The notes beneath the pieces were generated by a model that was not told the origin of the DNA, did not search any database, and worked only from the letters and a program-made list of their open reading frames with translations. 64,000 nucleotides of DNA from JAEUJM01 sp044221555. Lineage in GTDB: Bacteria; Actinomycetota; Acidimicrobiia; Acidimicrobiales; DATDAH01. The DNA lies in assembly GCA_044221555.1 (NCBI GenBank), contig JBGAOY010000001.1:558001-622000 (forward strand), read 5' to 3'. Numbering within the stretch: the stretch's first letter is position 1; every line of letters begins with the position of its first letter. The translations under genes were made by a program, and so were the position numbers. Positions 8,497-17,746 of this stretch are shown one piece after another.

Positions 8497-8970
8497 ATGA
8501 GCGATCAGACGAACGAGCCCGACATCACCGTTGCCGGCATCGACCTGGACGGCGACGGTGTCCTGGACGGCGTCAACGTCACCGAGACCACCAGCAAGGA
8601 CGTCGACGGCGACGGCTTCGACGATGTGGTGACCGAGACCTCCACCTCCATCATCGACGTGGACGGCGACGGCTCGCCCGACATCGTCACCTCGACCGAG
8701 ACCACGATCTACGACATCGACGGCGACGGCGTCACCGACGTGATCCAGGAGGTCACCACCACGATGATCGACGTGGACGGCGACGGCGTGCCCGACATCG
8801 TCCAGGAGACCACCACGACCGCGGTCGACGTGGACGGCGACGGCACCTTCGACGTGGTGGAGGAGATCACCGCCACGGGGGTCGACGTCGACGGTGACGG
8901 CACGATCGACGAGATCGAGGTGACCGAGGCGGTCTACGAGGCCGGCAGCGAGCCCGACAGCGAGGACTGA
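8497..8970 (+). CDS. DxDGDG 19-residue repeat protein
   Basis: 157 residues, almost entirely a tandem repeat. From residue 16, the unit D(V/L/I)DGDGxxDxV plus a Thr/Glu/Val-rich stretch recurs every 19 residues exactly, six full times and a partial seventh. The DxDGDGxxD loop is a classic calcium-binding loop, as in EF-hand, dockerin and thrombospondin-3 repeats. The spacers are beta-prone (TETST, TSTETT, QETTTT) rather than helical, so a beta-solenoid stacking one ion per turn is plausible. There is no signal peptide, and the tail is acidic. Function is not known; cytoplasmic calcium binding is inference. Confidence 0.75.
   Translation: MSDQTNEPDITVAGIDLDGDGVLDGVNVTETTSKDVDGDGFDDVVTETSTSIIDVDGDGSPDIVTSTETTIYDIDGDGVTDVIQEVTTTMIDVDGDGVPDIVQETTTTAVDVDGDGTFDVVEEITATGVDVDGDGTIDEIEVTEAVYEAGSEPDSED
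8542..8916 (+). repeat. 57-bp (19-codon) coding repeat array
   Basis: Six complete 57-bp units and one partial unit encode the DxDGDG loops. The nucleotide core gacgtsgacggcgacggc is strongly conserved while the spacers vary, so the array is older than a recent slippage event but could still recombine. Confidence 0.85.
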
Positions 8971-8978
8971 GCGGGCGC

Positions 8979-9009
8979 GCGGCGTAGCGGCGTCCGGTCG
9001 CTACGCCGC
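8979..9009. terminator. Bidirectional hairpin between convergent genes
   Basis: A perfect 11-bp inverted repeat, GCGGCGTAGCG / CGCTACGCCGC, with a 9-nt loop. It starts 8 bases after the repeat-protein stop and its right arm contains the stop codon and last codons of the convergent GNAT gene. No U-run follows on either side, but the symmetry and position fit a shared terminator. Confidence 0.55.
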
Positions 9010-9620
9010 CGGCATCGGATCGCGCCACAGGCGCCAGATCGGCGGCGTGTCCGGCAGGCGGACCTCGTCGATCATCCGGAAGCCCGAGCGCGCGTACCAC
9101 GCCACGTTGGCCTCCTTCTGGGTCTCGGTGTAGGCGGGCACGCCCTCGGCGTCGCAGCGGTCGAGCACGGGGCGCAGCAGCGCGGTGCCGACCCCTCGGC
9201 CCTGGGCCGAGGGGTCGGTGGCGAGCAGCCCGAGGTACCAGTGCGGTTCGAGCGGGTGACGACGGTCGACCTCCCGCAGCAGGCGCAGGGCGGCCCGTCG
9301 ATTCCGCACCCGGGCCACGAGCCCGATCGACCGCAGGTCACGGCGGAGCTGCACCATCGCCGGTCGGGGGAGGCTCCCCGGTTCCAGCCAGGCCGCGAAG
9401 CCGCGAGGCCTCCCGTCGACGTCGGCCACGAAGCACCGCGACGCGTCGGTGTCGAAGTCGCGCATCGCGGCGCGGAACACCCACGGCAGCAACTCGTACT
9501 CGTCGAGCAGGTCGTCCCGAGCGAGGAAGTCGAACAGCGGGTCGTCCCAGAACGCACGACAGCACACGGCGATGACCTCGCCGCGCTCACGTCGGGGATC
9601 CCAGGGACGGGGGTCGGCGC

Positions 9621-9624
<4 letters not shown>
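9001..9624 (-). CDS. GNAT-family N-acetyltransferase
   Basis: 207 residues. The acetyl-CoA site is LGLLATDPSAQGRGVGTALL (motif A, Q/RxxGxG/A) near residue 130-150, followed by ETQKEANVAWYARSGFRMID, the usual C-terminal GNAT block. The N-terminal half is more variable and may form the acceptor site. The start overlaps the end of the upstream uvrA-like gene by four bases (ATGA), so the two are co-translated. Acceptor unknown; the link with a UvrA-type ATPase hints at a resistance or damage-response pair, but that is inference. Confidence 0.85.
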
Positions 9625-12011
<2,387 letters not shown>

Positions 12012-12278
12012 CGTGGCTCCGTGTCTCCGTGTCTACGTGTCGGGCAGACCGGCTCTCGACCCAGCCCCGCGCTGGGGTCGACCGACCCTCGTCGGCTCAG
12101 TGTGTCACCCCTCTCACGACCGCTCACTCCCTCGGTCCCTGGTCGGGATGTAGCTCCGACGGGCTCTCGGCCAGCGAGAACCGAGGACAGATGGACCTGT
12201 CCCCGGACCGGGCGGCGGCAATGGCCGTCAGCACCGGCCCGGCCATCGAGGCGCGAGGTGTCGCCGGGAGTGCAACGG
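12012..12278. other. Intergenic region upstream of the uvrA-like gene
   Basis: No credible gene. It holds a short ccgtgtct-type stutter at about 12017-12040 and a small perfect hairpin GGACAG-ATGGAC-CTGTCC at 12185-12202. With the tRNA remnant and the stretch up to 12467 it makes a 468-base gene-free interval, most likely one junction of the tRNA-Val island. I see no consensus promoter for the uvrA-like gene. Confidence 0.4.
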
Positions 12279-12320
12279 TGGGCGCTACAGGACTCGAACC
12301 TGTGACCCCCTCCTTGTAAG
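12279..12320 (-). pseudogene. 3' fragment of a tRNA-Val(TAC)
   Basis: 42 nt matching the 3' half of tRNA-Val(TAC): anticodon TAC, the 3' anticodon stem, variable loop, a fully paired T arm and the acceptor 3' strand with discriminator A. Against the intact copy at 14826-14900 it is identical at 36 of 42 positions. All six differences fall in the two T-stem strands and keep it paired, so it came from a different tRNA-Val gene. The 5' half is missing: where the 5' anticodon stem should follow, the sequence reads tgaccc. It is the typical footprint of an integrated element's attachment site. Confidence 0.8.
12304..12320. repeat. Left 17-bp direct repeat (att-like)
   Basis: Identical to 14851-14867 inside the intact tRNA-Val. 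It spans the anticodon loop and the 3' anticodon stem. Candidate attachment-site core. Confidence 0.6.
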
Positions 12321-12467
12321 TGACCCACGCTCGTGCGCTGTGCTCGATCCCGAGATCCCAACGGTTGGGCCGAACTCCGCGGAGCGTGAGCGGCTCGGTC
12401 ATGGGTTGTGGTTCGGACGCTGTCGCTGCCTCCAGCCAACGCGCCGGGTCGGCCGGTGAGAGGCACG

Positions 12468-12473
12468 TACCAT
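12468..12473 (+). promoter_or_regulatory. Leaderless -10 (TACCAT) for the DUF433 gene
   Basis: TACCAT ends exactly 6 nt before the ATG at 12480, so transcription should begin at the start codon. There is no Shine-Dalgarno. Toxin-antitoxin promoters are often autoregulated; no clear palindrome overlaps it. Confidence 0.45.
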
Positions 12474-12479
12474 TGGCCC

Positions 12480-12710
12480 ATGGCGTTCGAGCGCATCACC
12501 GTCGACCCCGACCGCATGGGGGGCGTGCCGTGCATCCGCGACCTACGGGTCACGGTGAGCATGGTGCTCGGCCAACTCGCCGGCGGCCACTCCATCGATG
12601 AGGTGCTCGGCGACTACCCGTACCTCGAGCGTGAAGACATCCTCGCCGCCCTCGAATATGCATCGGTGATGGTGAATGAGCGTGAGGTTCCGGTCGCCCG
12701 CCCGGCATGA
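12480..12710 (+). CDS. DUF433 antitoxin-like protein
   Basis: 76 residues: MAFERITVDPDRMGGVPCIR followed by DLRVTVSMVLGQLAGGHSID and DYPYLEREDILAALEYA. This is the compact winged-helix-like DUF433 pattern (GxPxIRGxRixV, then the ...DYPxLxxEDIxAAL block). DUF433 proteins are predicted antitoxins usually paired with DUF5615 PIN-like toxins, as here. The stop overlaps the next start by ATGA, so the two are coupled. It probably binds its own promoter and neutralises the partner, by family inference. The ATG at 12480 is chosen because the DUF433 fold starts there. Confidence 0.85.
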   Translation: MAFERITVDPDRMGGVPCIRDLRVTVSMVLGQLAGGHSIDEVLGDYPYLEREDILAALEYASVMVNEREVPVARPA

Positions 12711-13141
12711 GGCTGCTGATCGACGCCAACCTGTCCCCTCGACTGCTTGCTCCGCTGCGCACCCAGGGCTTCGACACCACGCACGTCTCGGACATCGGCC
12801 TCGCCACTGCCACCGACTCGGAGATCTTCGACCATGCAGTCTCCGAGGGGTCTGCCATCGTCACCGCTGACAGCGATTTCGCGATGCTGCTCGCGCTCCG
12901 CCGATCCACCAGCCCGTCGGTGATCCAGCTGCGCCACGTCGCCGAGCTCGGCCCGGACGATCAGTATTTGTGCAGCGACGGACTGCCTCCACCGCCTACG
13001 CCAGGGCTCGCAGCAGCCCCACCACGCGAGATGCCGGGTACTCCCGTGGGTAGAGCAGGCCGGGATCGCCCGGCCGCCGCCAGCGGAGGTAGCGAAGGCG
13101 GTAGTAGCAGGCCTGGTAGCTCGCGATCCGTGCCTCAGTGA
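12707..13141 (+). CDS. DUF5615 PIN-like toxin with aberrant C-terminus
   Basis: 144 residues. The first 86 are a good DUF5615 match: MRLLIDANLSPRLLAPLRTQ with the first acidic position, DSEIFDHAVSEGSAIVTADS, then DFAMLLALRR and PSVIQLRHVAELGPDD. These carry the acidic residues of the PIN-type nuclease centre. After GPDDQ (about base 12965) the family sequence stops and a Pro/Ser/Gly-rich tail begins, which is the antisense of a minus-strand ORF. The normal family length is about 115-125, so the last part has probably been replaced by recombination. Whether the toxin is active is unknown. It is coupled to the DUF433 gene upstream. Confidence 0.7.
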   Translation: MRLLIDANLSPRLLAPLRTQGFDTTHVSDIGLATATDSEIFDHAVSEGSAIVTADSDFAMLLALRRSTSPSVIQLRHVAELGPDDQYLCSDGLPPPPTPGLAAAPPREMPGTPVGRAGRDRPAAASGGSEGGSSRPGSSRSVPQ

Positions 13142-13202
13142 GCTTGAGGAGGGTGTGGTCGGCGAGCACGAAGGCCCGAACACGTGCTAGGTGGTTCGCC
13201 AT
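12996..13202 (-). CDS. Orphan 68-residue ORF
   Basis: 68 residues, basic and rich in Tyr, Arg, Leu and Trp (SYQACYYRLRYLRWRRPGDP). This composition looks more like real coding sequence than the low-complexity frame opposite it. It overlaps the aberrant tail of the DUF5615 gene antisense, and its start shares the CATG palindrome with the divergent hydrolase start at 13201. I do not recognise the family. It may be the fragment that replaced the toxin 3' end. Confidence 0.3.
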   Translation of the reverse strand: MANHLARVRAFVLADHTLLKLTEARIASYQACYYRLRYLRWRRPGDPGLLYPREYPASRVVGLLRALA

Positions 13203-14133
13203 GGCGAAGGACGTCCAGCTTTACCTCGACGCCGAACGGAGGCTCTGGGATCACATCGGGGTGACACCGACCGAGCGAGTCGTGACCCTCGCCTCGGGTG
13301 CAAATGTGCGCGTCCAGGAGGTCGGAGACGGACCACCGTTCGTCCTCCTCCACGGTGCTTCCACCTCCGGTACTAGCTGGGCCACGCTGGCTTCATCACT
13401 CGACGGCGTGCGCTGCATCCTCGTCGACCGGCCCGGGTGCGGACTGTCTGAACCCATCCCGGGCGGGCCGCTCCGGAACCTGCGTGCCGTTGAGCACTAC
13501 GCCGATCAGCTCCTTGGTGACGTCCTCGACGCCCTGGGGCTGGAGTCCGCCGCCGTGGGCGCTACCTCTTACGGCGGCCTGTTCGCCTTCCGCGGCGCGG
13601 CTGCTCACCCAGAGCGAGTCACCAGGCTCATCGAATACAGCTGGTTGATGGGAGCACCGAGCGAGGGCGCGCCGCTCACCGCCCGGGTCGCTGGTATCCC
13701 CGGCCTGCAGTCCGTCATGACCCGCATGCCGATGACTCGACAGATGGTGAAACGTGCGTTGCGCCAATTTGGACTCGGTCGAGCCATCGACTCGGGGGCG
13801 ATGGACGATGTCATGCTCGACTGGGCTCACGCCCTCCTGCGAAACACGGACACGCTCGCCAATGACGTCCGTTCGTCCCCCAAGGTGTTCACTCCGATCC
13901 GAGGGCAGAACGTCGATCTACTCCTCGGCGACGACGTCCTCTTGAAGCTGACGATGCCCGTTCTGTTCTTGTGGGGCGAGGACGACCCGAATGGCGGTGC
14001 GGCGATTGCTCGCACCTTCGCACCGCGCCTTCCGAACGCCGACCTTGTGATCGTTCCCGGCGCCGAGCACGCTCCTTGGCTCGATGACCTGGACACGTGC
14101 GTCTCGCACTCCCGCGCGTTTCTGCTGAACTGA
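13201..14133 (+). CDS. Alpha/beta-fold hydrolase
   Basis: 310 residues from the ATG at 13201. Oxyanion-hole strand: FVLLHGASTSG. Nucleophile elbow: VGATSYGGLFAF, with Ser as nucleophile. Acid: LFLWGEDDPNGG. His: VIVPGAEHAPWLDD. The cap region, about residues 150-235, is helical. Family members include esterases, epoxide hydrolases and haloperoxidase-like enzymes; the substrate is not evident. Base composition is less G+C-rich than in genes outside the island, consistent with transfer. It has no operon partner. Confidence 0.85.
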   Translation: MAKDVQLYLDAERRLWDHIGVTPTERVVTLASGANVRVQEVGDGPPFVLLHGASTSGTSWATLASSLDGVRCILVDRPGCGLSEPIPGGPLRNLRAVEHYADQLLGDVLDALGLESAAVGATSYGGLFAFRGAAAHPERVTRLIEYSWLMGAPSEGAPLTARVAGIPGLQSVMTRMPMTRQMVKRALRQFGLGRAIDSGAMDDVMLDWAHALLRNTDTLANDVRSSPKVFTPIRGQNVDLLLGDDVLLKLTMPVLFLWGEDDPNGGAAIARTFAPRLPNADLVIVPGAEHAPWLDDLDTCVSHSRAFLLN

Positions 14134-14237
14134 GCGCAGCTGCTCCCGGGACGGCGAGGTTCTCACGTCGGTACCAGCGACCACCGGCCCGGAGTGCCCT
14201 TACGGCCTCCATCAGATCCAGGGTGGTTCACCCTCGA

Positions 14238-14660
14238 TCACGGCGCGGCTGCGGGGTCCGGCTCGTCGGACCCGTGCCGACGGACGACCTTCCAATCACC
14301 GTCCTCGCGGCGATACGCCTGGGTCACGCGCAGCACGTAGTCGCGGGTCTCGCCGTTCACGACCGTCGACGTGATCTCACGGTGGGCCGTATAGGCCAGG
14401 TCGCCACTGACCTCGACGGCGATCAGCTCGATGCCACTGGAGGTGGCCTCTGAGAACGACTCGGCTAGCCGCCGGAAGGCCTCACGAGCAGCATCTGCGT
14501 CGAACGCGTTGAACCAGGCGCCGAAGAGCGTCACCGGCTCGCGCTCCGACCAAGTGCGGTCCCGCGGGCCGGCGTCGCCGTTGTGCAACGCGATCTCGGC
14601 CGCACGCCAAGTGCCATCGAACCAGGCGAGGAAGTCGTCGCGGTCACCCACGACGACCAT
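14238..14660 (-). CDS. SnoaL/NTF2-like protein
   Basis: 140 residues with the cone-shaped NTF2-like pattern: an N-terminal helix (DDFLAWFDGTWRAAEIALHN), GAWFNAFDADAAREAFRRLA, then beta strands IELIAVEVSGDLAYTAHREI, YVLRVTQAYRREDGDWKVVR and a final RHGSDEP. This matches SnoaL-like or DUF4440 domains that detoxify or isomerise small molecules, or act as scaffolds. The function cannot be told. It is convergent with the island hydrolase and transcribed away from the tRNA. Confidence 0.75.
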   Translation of the reverse strand: MVVVGDRDDFLAWFDGTWRAAEIALHNGDAGPRDRTWSEREPVTLFGAWFNAFDADAAREAFRRLAESFSEATSSGIELIAVEVSGDLAYTAHREITSTVVNGETRDYVLRVTQAYRREDGDWKVVRRHGSDEPDPAAAP

Positions 14661-14825
14661 TCAACTACTGAGCTCTTGGGCGGGAACAACCGGTCGTGGC
14701 CACACCTTGACCGGCCTGTCCAGCGACCGTGCACGCTGCACAGGGCTTGAGGGAGGAGGTGGCCGGGCGATCGGACACGCGAGATGTCCTCTTACCTGGG
14801 CAAACGTTGTGAAAATGGCAACGAG

Positions 14826-14900
14826 TGGGCGCTGAGGGACTCGAACCCCCGACCCCCTCCTTGTAAGGGAGGTGCTCTGACCAGACTGAGCTAAGCGCCC
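14826..14900 (-). tRNA. tRNA-Val (TAC)
   Basis: 75 nt: acceptor GGGCGCT/AGCGCCC, D arm TTAGCTCAGTCTGGTCAGAG, anticodon stem CCTCC/GGAGG with loop CTTACAA (anticodon TAC), T loop TTCGAGT, discriminator A. The T stem contains one G-U pair. CCA is not encoded. Its 3' part is partly duplicated at 12279-12320, marking it as the integration target. Confidence 0.95.
14851..14867. repeat. Right 17-bp direct repeat (att-like, inside tRNA-Val)
   Basis: Copy of the 12304-12320 repeat within the functional tRNA-Val. Integration here would leave the tRNA intact, as observed. Confidence 0.6.
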
Positions 14901-14967
14901 GGAGTGGCCACGCTACCCCTGACCGTCACCACGCACCGCGGTGGACTACCCTCGCTGATCTCGCTAC

Positions 14968-14975
14968 GGAGGGGG
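14968..14975 (+). promoter_or_regulatory. Strong Shine-Dalgarno of the DUF11/RTX gene
   Basis: GGAGGGGG 7 nt before the ATG at 14983, one of the best ribosome sites in the window. TACCCT at 14947-14952 could serve as the -10. Confidence 0.6.
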
Positions 14976-14982
14976 AAATCCC

Positions 14983-17187
14983 ATGGCACGTCGATCTCGA
15001 ACCTTCCGCCGCAAGGCCGTCATCGCCTCGGGGGCGGTGTTGGTCCTGTGCACCGGCCTGTTGGCCTCGGGTGCGACACCGGCCGGGGCCCAGGCACCGG
15101 CCGAAGCCGCCAACCCCGACATCACGATCACCCAGACGGTCGACCAGGCCACGGTGGTCGCCGGCGATGTGATCGACTACCACCTGCTGATCACGAACAC
15201 CGGCGACGTCGCCCTCACGGGCGTGACCGTCCTCGACCCGAAGACGCCCGACTGTGCCGGCCCGGTGGTCGACCTGGCCGTCGGCGACGACGTCACGGTC
15301 GACTGCAGCTACACCACCGTCGACCCCGACGACGTGGGCACCCGCACGAACGCCGCCGCGGTCACCACCACCGAGGGCGCCCTGGCCCTGTCCAACACGG
15401 TCAGCACGACGGTCGAGGCCCCCACCAGCGAGCTGACGGTCACCAAGTCCGCCACGCAGACCTCGGTCGTCGCCGGCGACGTGATCGACTTCCAGGTGGT
15501 CGTCGAGAACACCGGCAACCTCGACCTCACCGGCGTCGCCGTCACCGACGCCAACGTGCCCGACTGCGACAGCGCGGTCGGCGCGCTCGCACCCGGCGCC
15601 ACCTCCACCATCGACTGCACCTACACCACGGGCCCCAGCGACGTGGGCACGTTCTCCAACATCGCCGCCGCGGTCTCCGACCAGACCACGTCGGTCGATT
15701 CGAACCAGGTCGACGTGACCGTGGCCGCCGAGTCGTTCGGCCTCACGGCGGCTCTGTCGGTCGATCAGGCCTCGATCGTGGCGGGCGAGGACCTCGACTA
15801 CCACATCGACCTCGAGAACACGGGCAACCGCACCCTCACCGGGCTCACGATCACCGACGCCGATGCGCCCGACTGCGCAGGACCCGTGGCCGACCTGGCC
15901 CCCGGCGGCACGACCACGATCGACTGCACCTACACCACGGTCAGCCCCGGCGACGTGGGCACCTACACCAACACCGCCACGGTTGCCTCCAACGAGGCGC
16001 CCGACGTGGTGACCAACCAGGTTTCGAGCACCGTCGCGGCCCAGGCGCCCGGCATCACCATCGCCCAGGCCGCCGACCAGAACTCGGTGTTCGCCAGCCA
16101 GGACATCGACCTGCACATCACGCTGCACAACACCGGCAACATGACGCTCACCGGTGTCGTGATCATCGACAACCACGCACCCGACTGTGCCGGGCCCGTG
16201 CCCGACATCGCTGCGGGCGCCACCACGGTGATCGACTGCACCTACACCGCCGTGCTCGCGGATGCCGGCACGTACCACAACACCGCGGCGGTCGACACGA
16301 ACCAGACCGCGCTCCTGCTCTCGAACCAGATCAGCGTGCACGTCACCGTCCCGACATGTGGCAACGAGCCGGTCGACGTGTCGCTGTTCGAAGGCGACGT
16401 GCCCACCCAGGGCCACGACGTGATCCTGGGCACCCACGGCGACGACGTCATCAACAGCCTCGGGGGCCGGGACTTCATCTGCGCCCTCGAGGGCAACGAC
16501 ACCATCAACGCCGGGTCGGGCAACGACCTGGTCCTCGGCATGGCCGGCAACGACAACATCAACGGCGGCAGCGGCAACGACGAGATCTACGGCATGGAGA
16601 ACGCCGACACGATCAACGGGGCCGGCGGGAACGACCCCATCCTGGCGGGCCCCGGCACCGACACGGTCAACGGTGGCCCGGGCAACGACAACCTCCTCGG
16701 CGAGGCCGGCAACGACACCATGAACGGTGACGACGGCGACGACTTCGTGAACAGCGGTCTCGGGAACGACACCGTCACCGGGGGCCACGGGGTCGACTAC
16801 CTGCGGGGTGGTGACGGCGACGACCTGGTCTCCGGGAACGACGACATCGACCACATCCTCGGCGGCCAGGGTGTCGACATCGTCAACGGCGGCACGGGCA
16901 ACGACAACATCGACGGCAGCGCCGGCAACGACACCGTCCGGGGCGGTGACGGCAACGACATCGTGCGGGGCGCCACCGGCAACGACCGACTCGAGGGCGG
17001 CAACGGCAACGACATCCTGTTCGGTGACGACGGCAACGACACGCTGTTCGGCCAGCAGGGCATCGACCGGCTCCTGGGGCATGCGGGCAACGACCACCTG
17101 GACGGCGGCACCGGCCCCGACGGCTGCTACGGGGGCACCGGCACCGACTCCGGCCTCCACTGCGAGGACACCGAGGACATCCCCTGA
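14983..17187 (+). CDS. Secreted DUF11-like repeat / RTX calcium-binding protein
   Basis: 734 residues. The signal peptide is about residues 1-37 (basic MARRSRTFRRK, hydrophobic core, cleavage near AGAQA). About residues 45-455 are four Ig-like DUF11/DUF7507-type repeats of about 105 residues, each with ENTGN/TNTGD, a PDC(A/D)xx(V) turn and a VDCSYTT/IDCTYTT strand; paired Cys suggest a disulphide per repeat. About residues 470-725 are a run of RTX nonapeptides (GGxGNDxIxG) forming calcium beta-rolls. A C-terminal Cys pair follows (GPDGCYGG...LHCED). Such proteins are surface adhesins or S-layer-like proteins in this phylum. No LPXTG or RTX export partners are nearby, so Sec export is likely. 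Confidence 0.85.
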   Translation: MARRSRTFRRKAVIASGAVLVLCTGLLASGATPAGAQAPAEAANPDITITQTVDQATVVAGDVIDYHLLITNTGDVALTGVTVLDPKTPDCAGPVVDLAVGDDVTVDCSYTTVDPDDVGTRTNAAAVTTTEGALALSNTVSTTVEAPTSELTVTKSATQTSVVAGDVIDFQVVVENTGNLDLTGVAVTDANVPDCDSAVGALAPGATSTIDCTYTTGPSDVGTFSNIAAAVSDQTTSVDSNQVDVTVAAESFGLTAALSVDQASIVAGEDLDYHIDLENTGNRTLTGLTITDADAPDCAGPVADLAPGGTTTIDCTYTTVSPGDVGTYTNTATVASNEAPDVVTNQVSSTVAAQAPGITIAQAADQNSVFASQDIDLHITLHNTGNMTLTGVVIIDNHAPDCAGPVPDIAAGATTVIDCTYTAVLADAGTYHNTAAVDTNQTALLLSNQISVHVTVPTCGNEPVDVSLFEGDVPTQGHDVILGTHGDDVINSLGGRDFICALEGNDTINAGSGNDLVLGMAGNDNINGGSGNDEIYGMENADTINGAGGNDPILAGPGTDTVNGGPGNDNLLGEAGNDTMNGDDGDDFVNSGLGNDTVTGGHGVDYLRGGDGDDLVSGNDDIDHILGGQGVDIVNGGTGNDNIDGSAGNDTVRGGDGNDIVRGATGNDRLEGGNGNDILFGDDGNDTLFGQQGIDRLLGHAGNDHLDGGTGPDGCYGGTGTDSGLHCEDTEDIP

Positions 17188-17204
17188 CCCTTCGCACTCA
17201 GCGA

Positions 17205-17237
17205 CGGTTGGCGAACCGCCGCCCTCGCGGGGGAGGG
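17205..17237. terminator. Tandem small hairpins between convergent genes
   Basis: CGGTT-GGCG-AACCG (17205-17218) and CCCTC-GCGGGG-GAGGG (17222-17237) lie between the stops of the RTX gene and the NUDIX gene. Both stems are only 5 bp and there is no U-tract, so the call is tentative. Confidence 0.3.
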
Positions 17238-17238
17238 T

Positions 17239-17742
17239 TCAGGCCACTTCCCAGCCGAGACCCGGGTCGCTGACCGCTCTGGCCAGGGCGATCAGCGCAC
17301 CCGTGGTCTCGATCTGCAGCTCTGGCAGCTCGTCGGGCGGGAACCACCGCACCTCGGCGATCTCGGCCGACACCGGCCGGACCTGACCCAGGTCGACGCC
17401 GGGGGCGGGCCGGGCCCGGTAGACCAGATCGACCCGTTGCGGCCGGGCGTCGACCACCACCACCGGCTCACCCCCGAGCACCACCTCGAGCCCGACCTCC
17501 TCACGTACCTCTCGCCGGGCGGCCTCGGCCGGTTCCTCGCGCCGGTTCAACAGGCCCCCGGGAACACCCCATCGGGTGCGGTAGCTGTGGCGCACGAAGA
17601 GGATGGCGCCGTCGGAGCGCTCGATCACGCACATGGCGCCGACCGTGAACGAGGGGGCGATCGTGCGCACCACCCACCGCCGGGCCGTGGCCGGCAGGCG
17701 CTGGTAGCACCGCAGGGCGAAGCGGTGCAGGCGGGCACGCAT
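17239..17742 (-). CDS. NUDIX hydrolase
   Basis: 167 residues. The NUDIX box is clear: GGLLNRREEPAEAARREVRE then EVGL (G-x5-E-x7-REVxEEVGL), near residues 67-90. It lies in a fold starting TVGAMCVIERSDGAILFVRH and ending AEIAEVRWFPPDELPEL. An N-terminal extension of about 30 basic residues precedes the domain. It hydrolyses a nucleoside diphosphate linked to some moiety; the substrate is not predictable. It is separated by 4 bases from the inositol-phosphatase-like gene upstream on the same strand, so the two form an operon. Confidence 0.85.
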   Translation of the reverse strand: MRARLHRFALRCYQRLPATARRWVVRTIAPSFTVGAMCVIERSDGAILFVRHSYRTRWGVPGGLLNRREEPAEAARREVREEVGLEVVLGGEPVVVVDARPQRVDLVYRARPAPGVDLGQVRPVSAEIAEVRWFPPDELPELQIETTGALIALARAVSDPGLGWEVA

Positions 17743-17746
17743 CGGG

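Larger units (their letters stand above)
12304..14867. mobile_element. Putative tRNA-Val-bounded genomic island
   Basis: About 2.5 kb lies between a tRNA-Val 3' remnant (12279-12320) and the intact tRNA-Val (14826-14900), in the same orientation. The copies share an exact 17-base repeat, gaccccctccttgtaag, at 12304-12320 and 14851-14867, covering the anticodon loop where tyrosine integrases often recombine. The intact tRNA sits at one end with the island abutting its 3' end, as in integrated elements. The DNA between is visibly richer in A/T than its flanks and carries a toxin-antitoxin-like pair, an orphan minus-strand ORF, a hydrolase and a SnoaL-like gene. No integrase is present, so it would be a decayed or satellite element. 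Confidence 0.55.

Noticed and set aside
12020..12045. CRISPR-like or regulatory short repeats near 12020
   Set aside because: The gtgtctccgtgtctacgtgtc stutter is a short, irregular run with no spacers; likely chance slippage.
12321..12400. 5' half of a second tRNA after the 12279-12320 remnant
   Set aside because: The base pairing needed for a 5' anticodon stem, D arm and acceptor strand is absent, so the tRNA is truncated.
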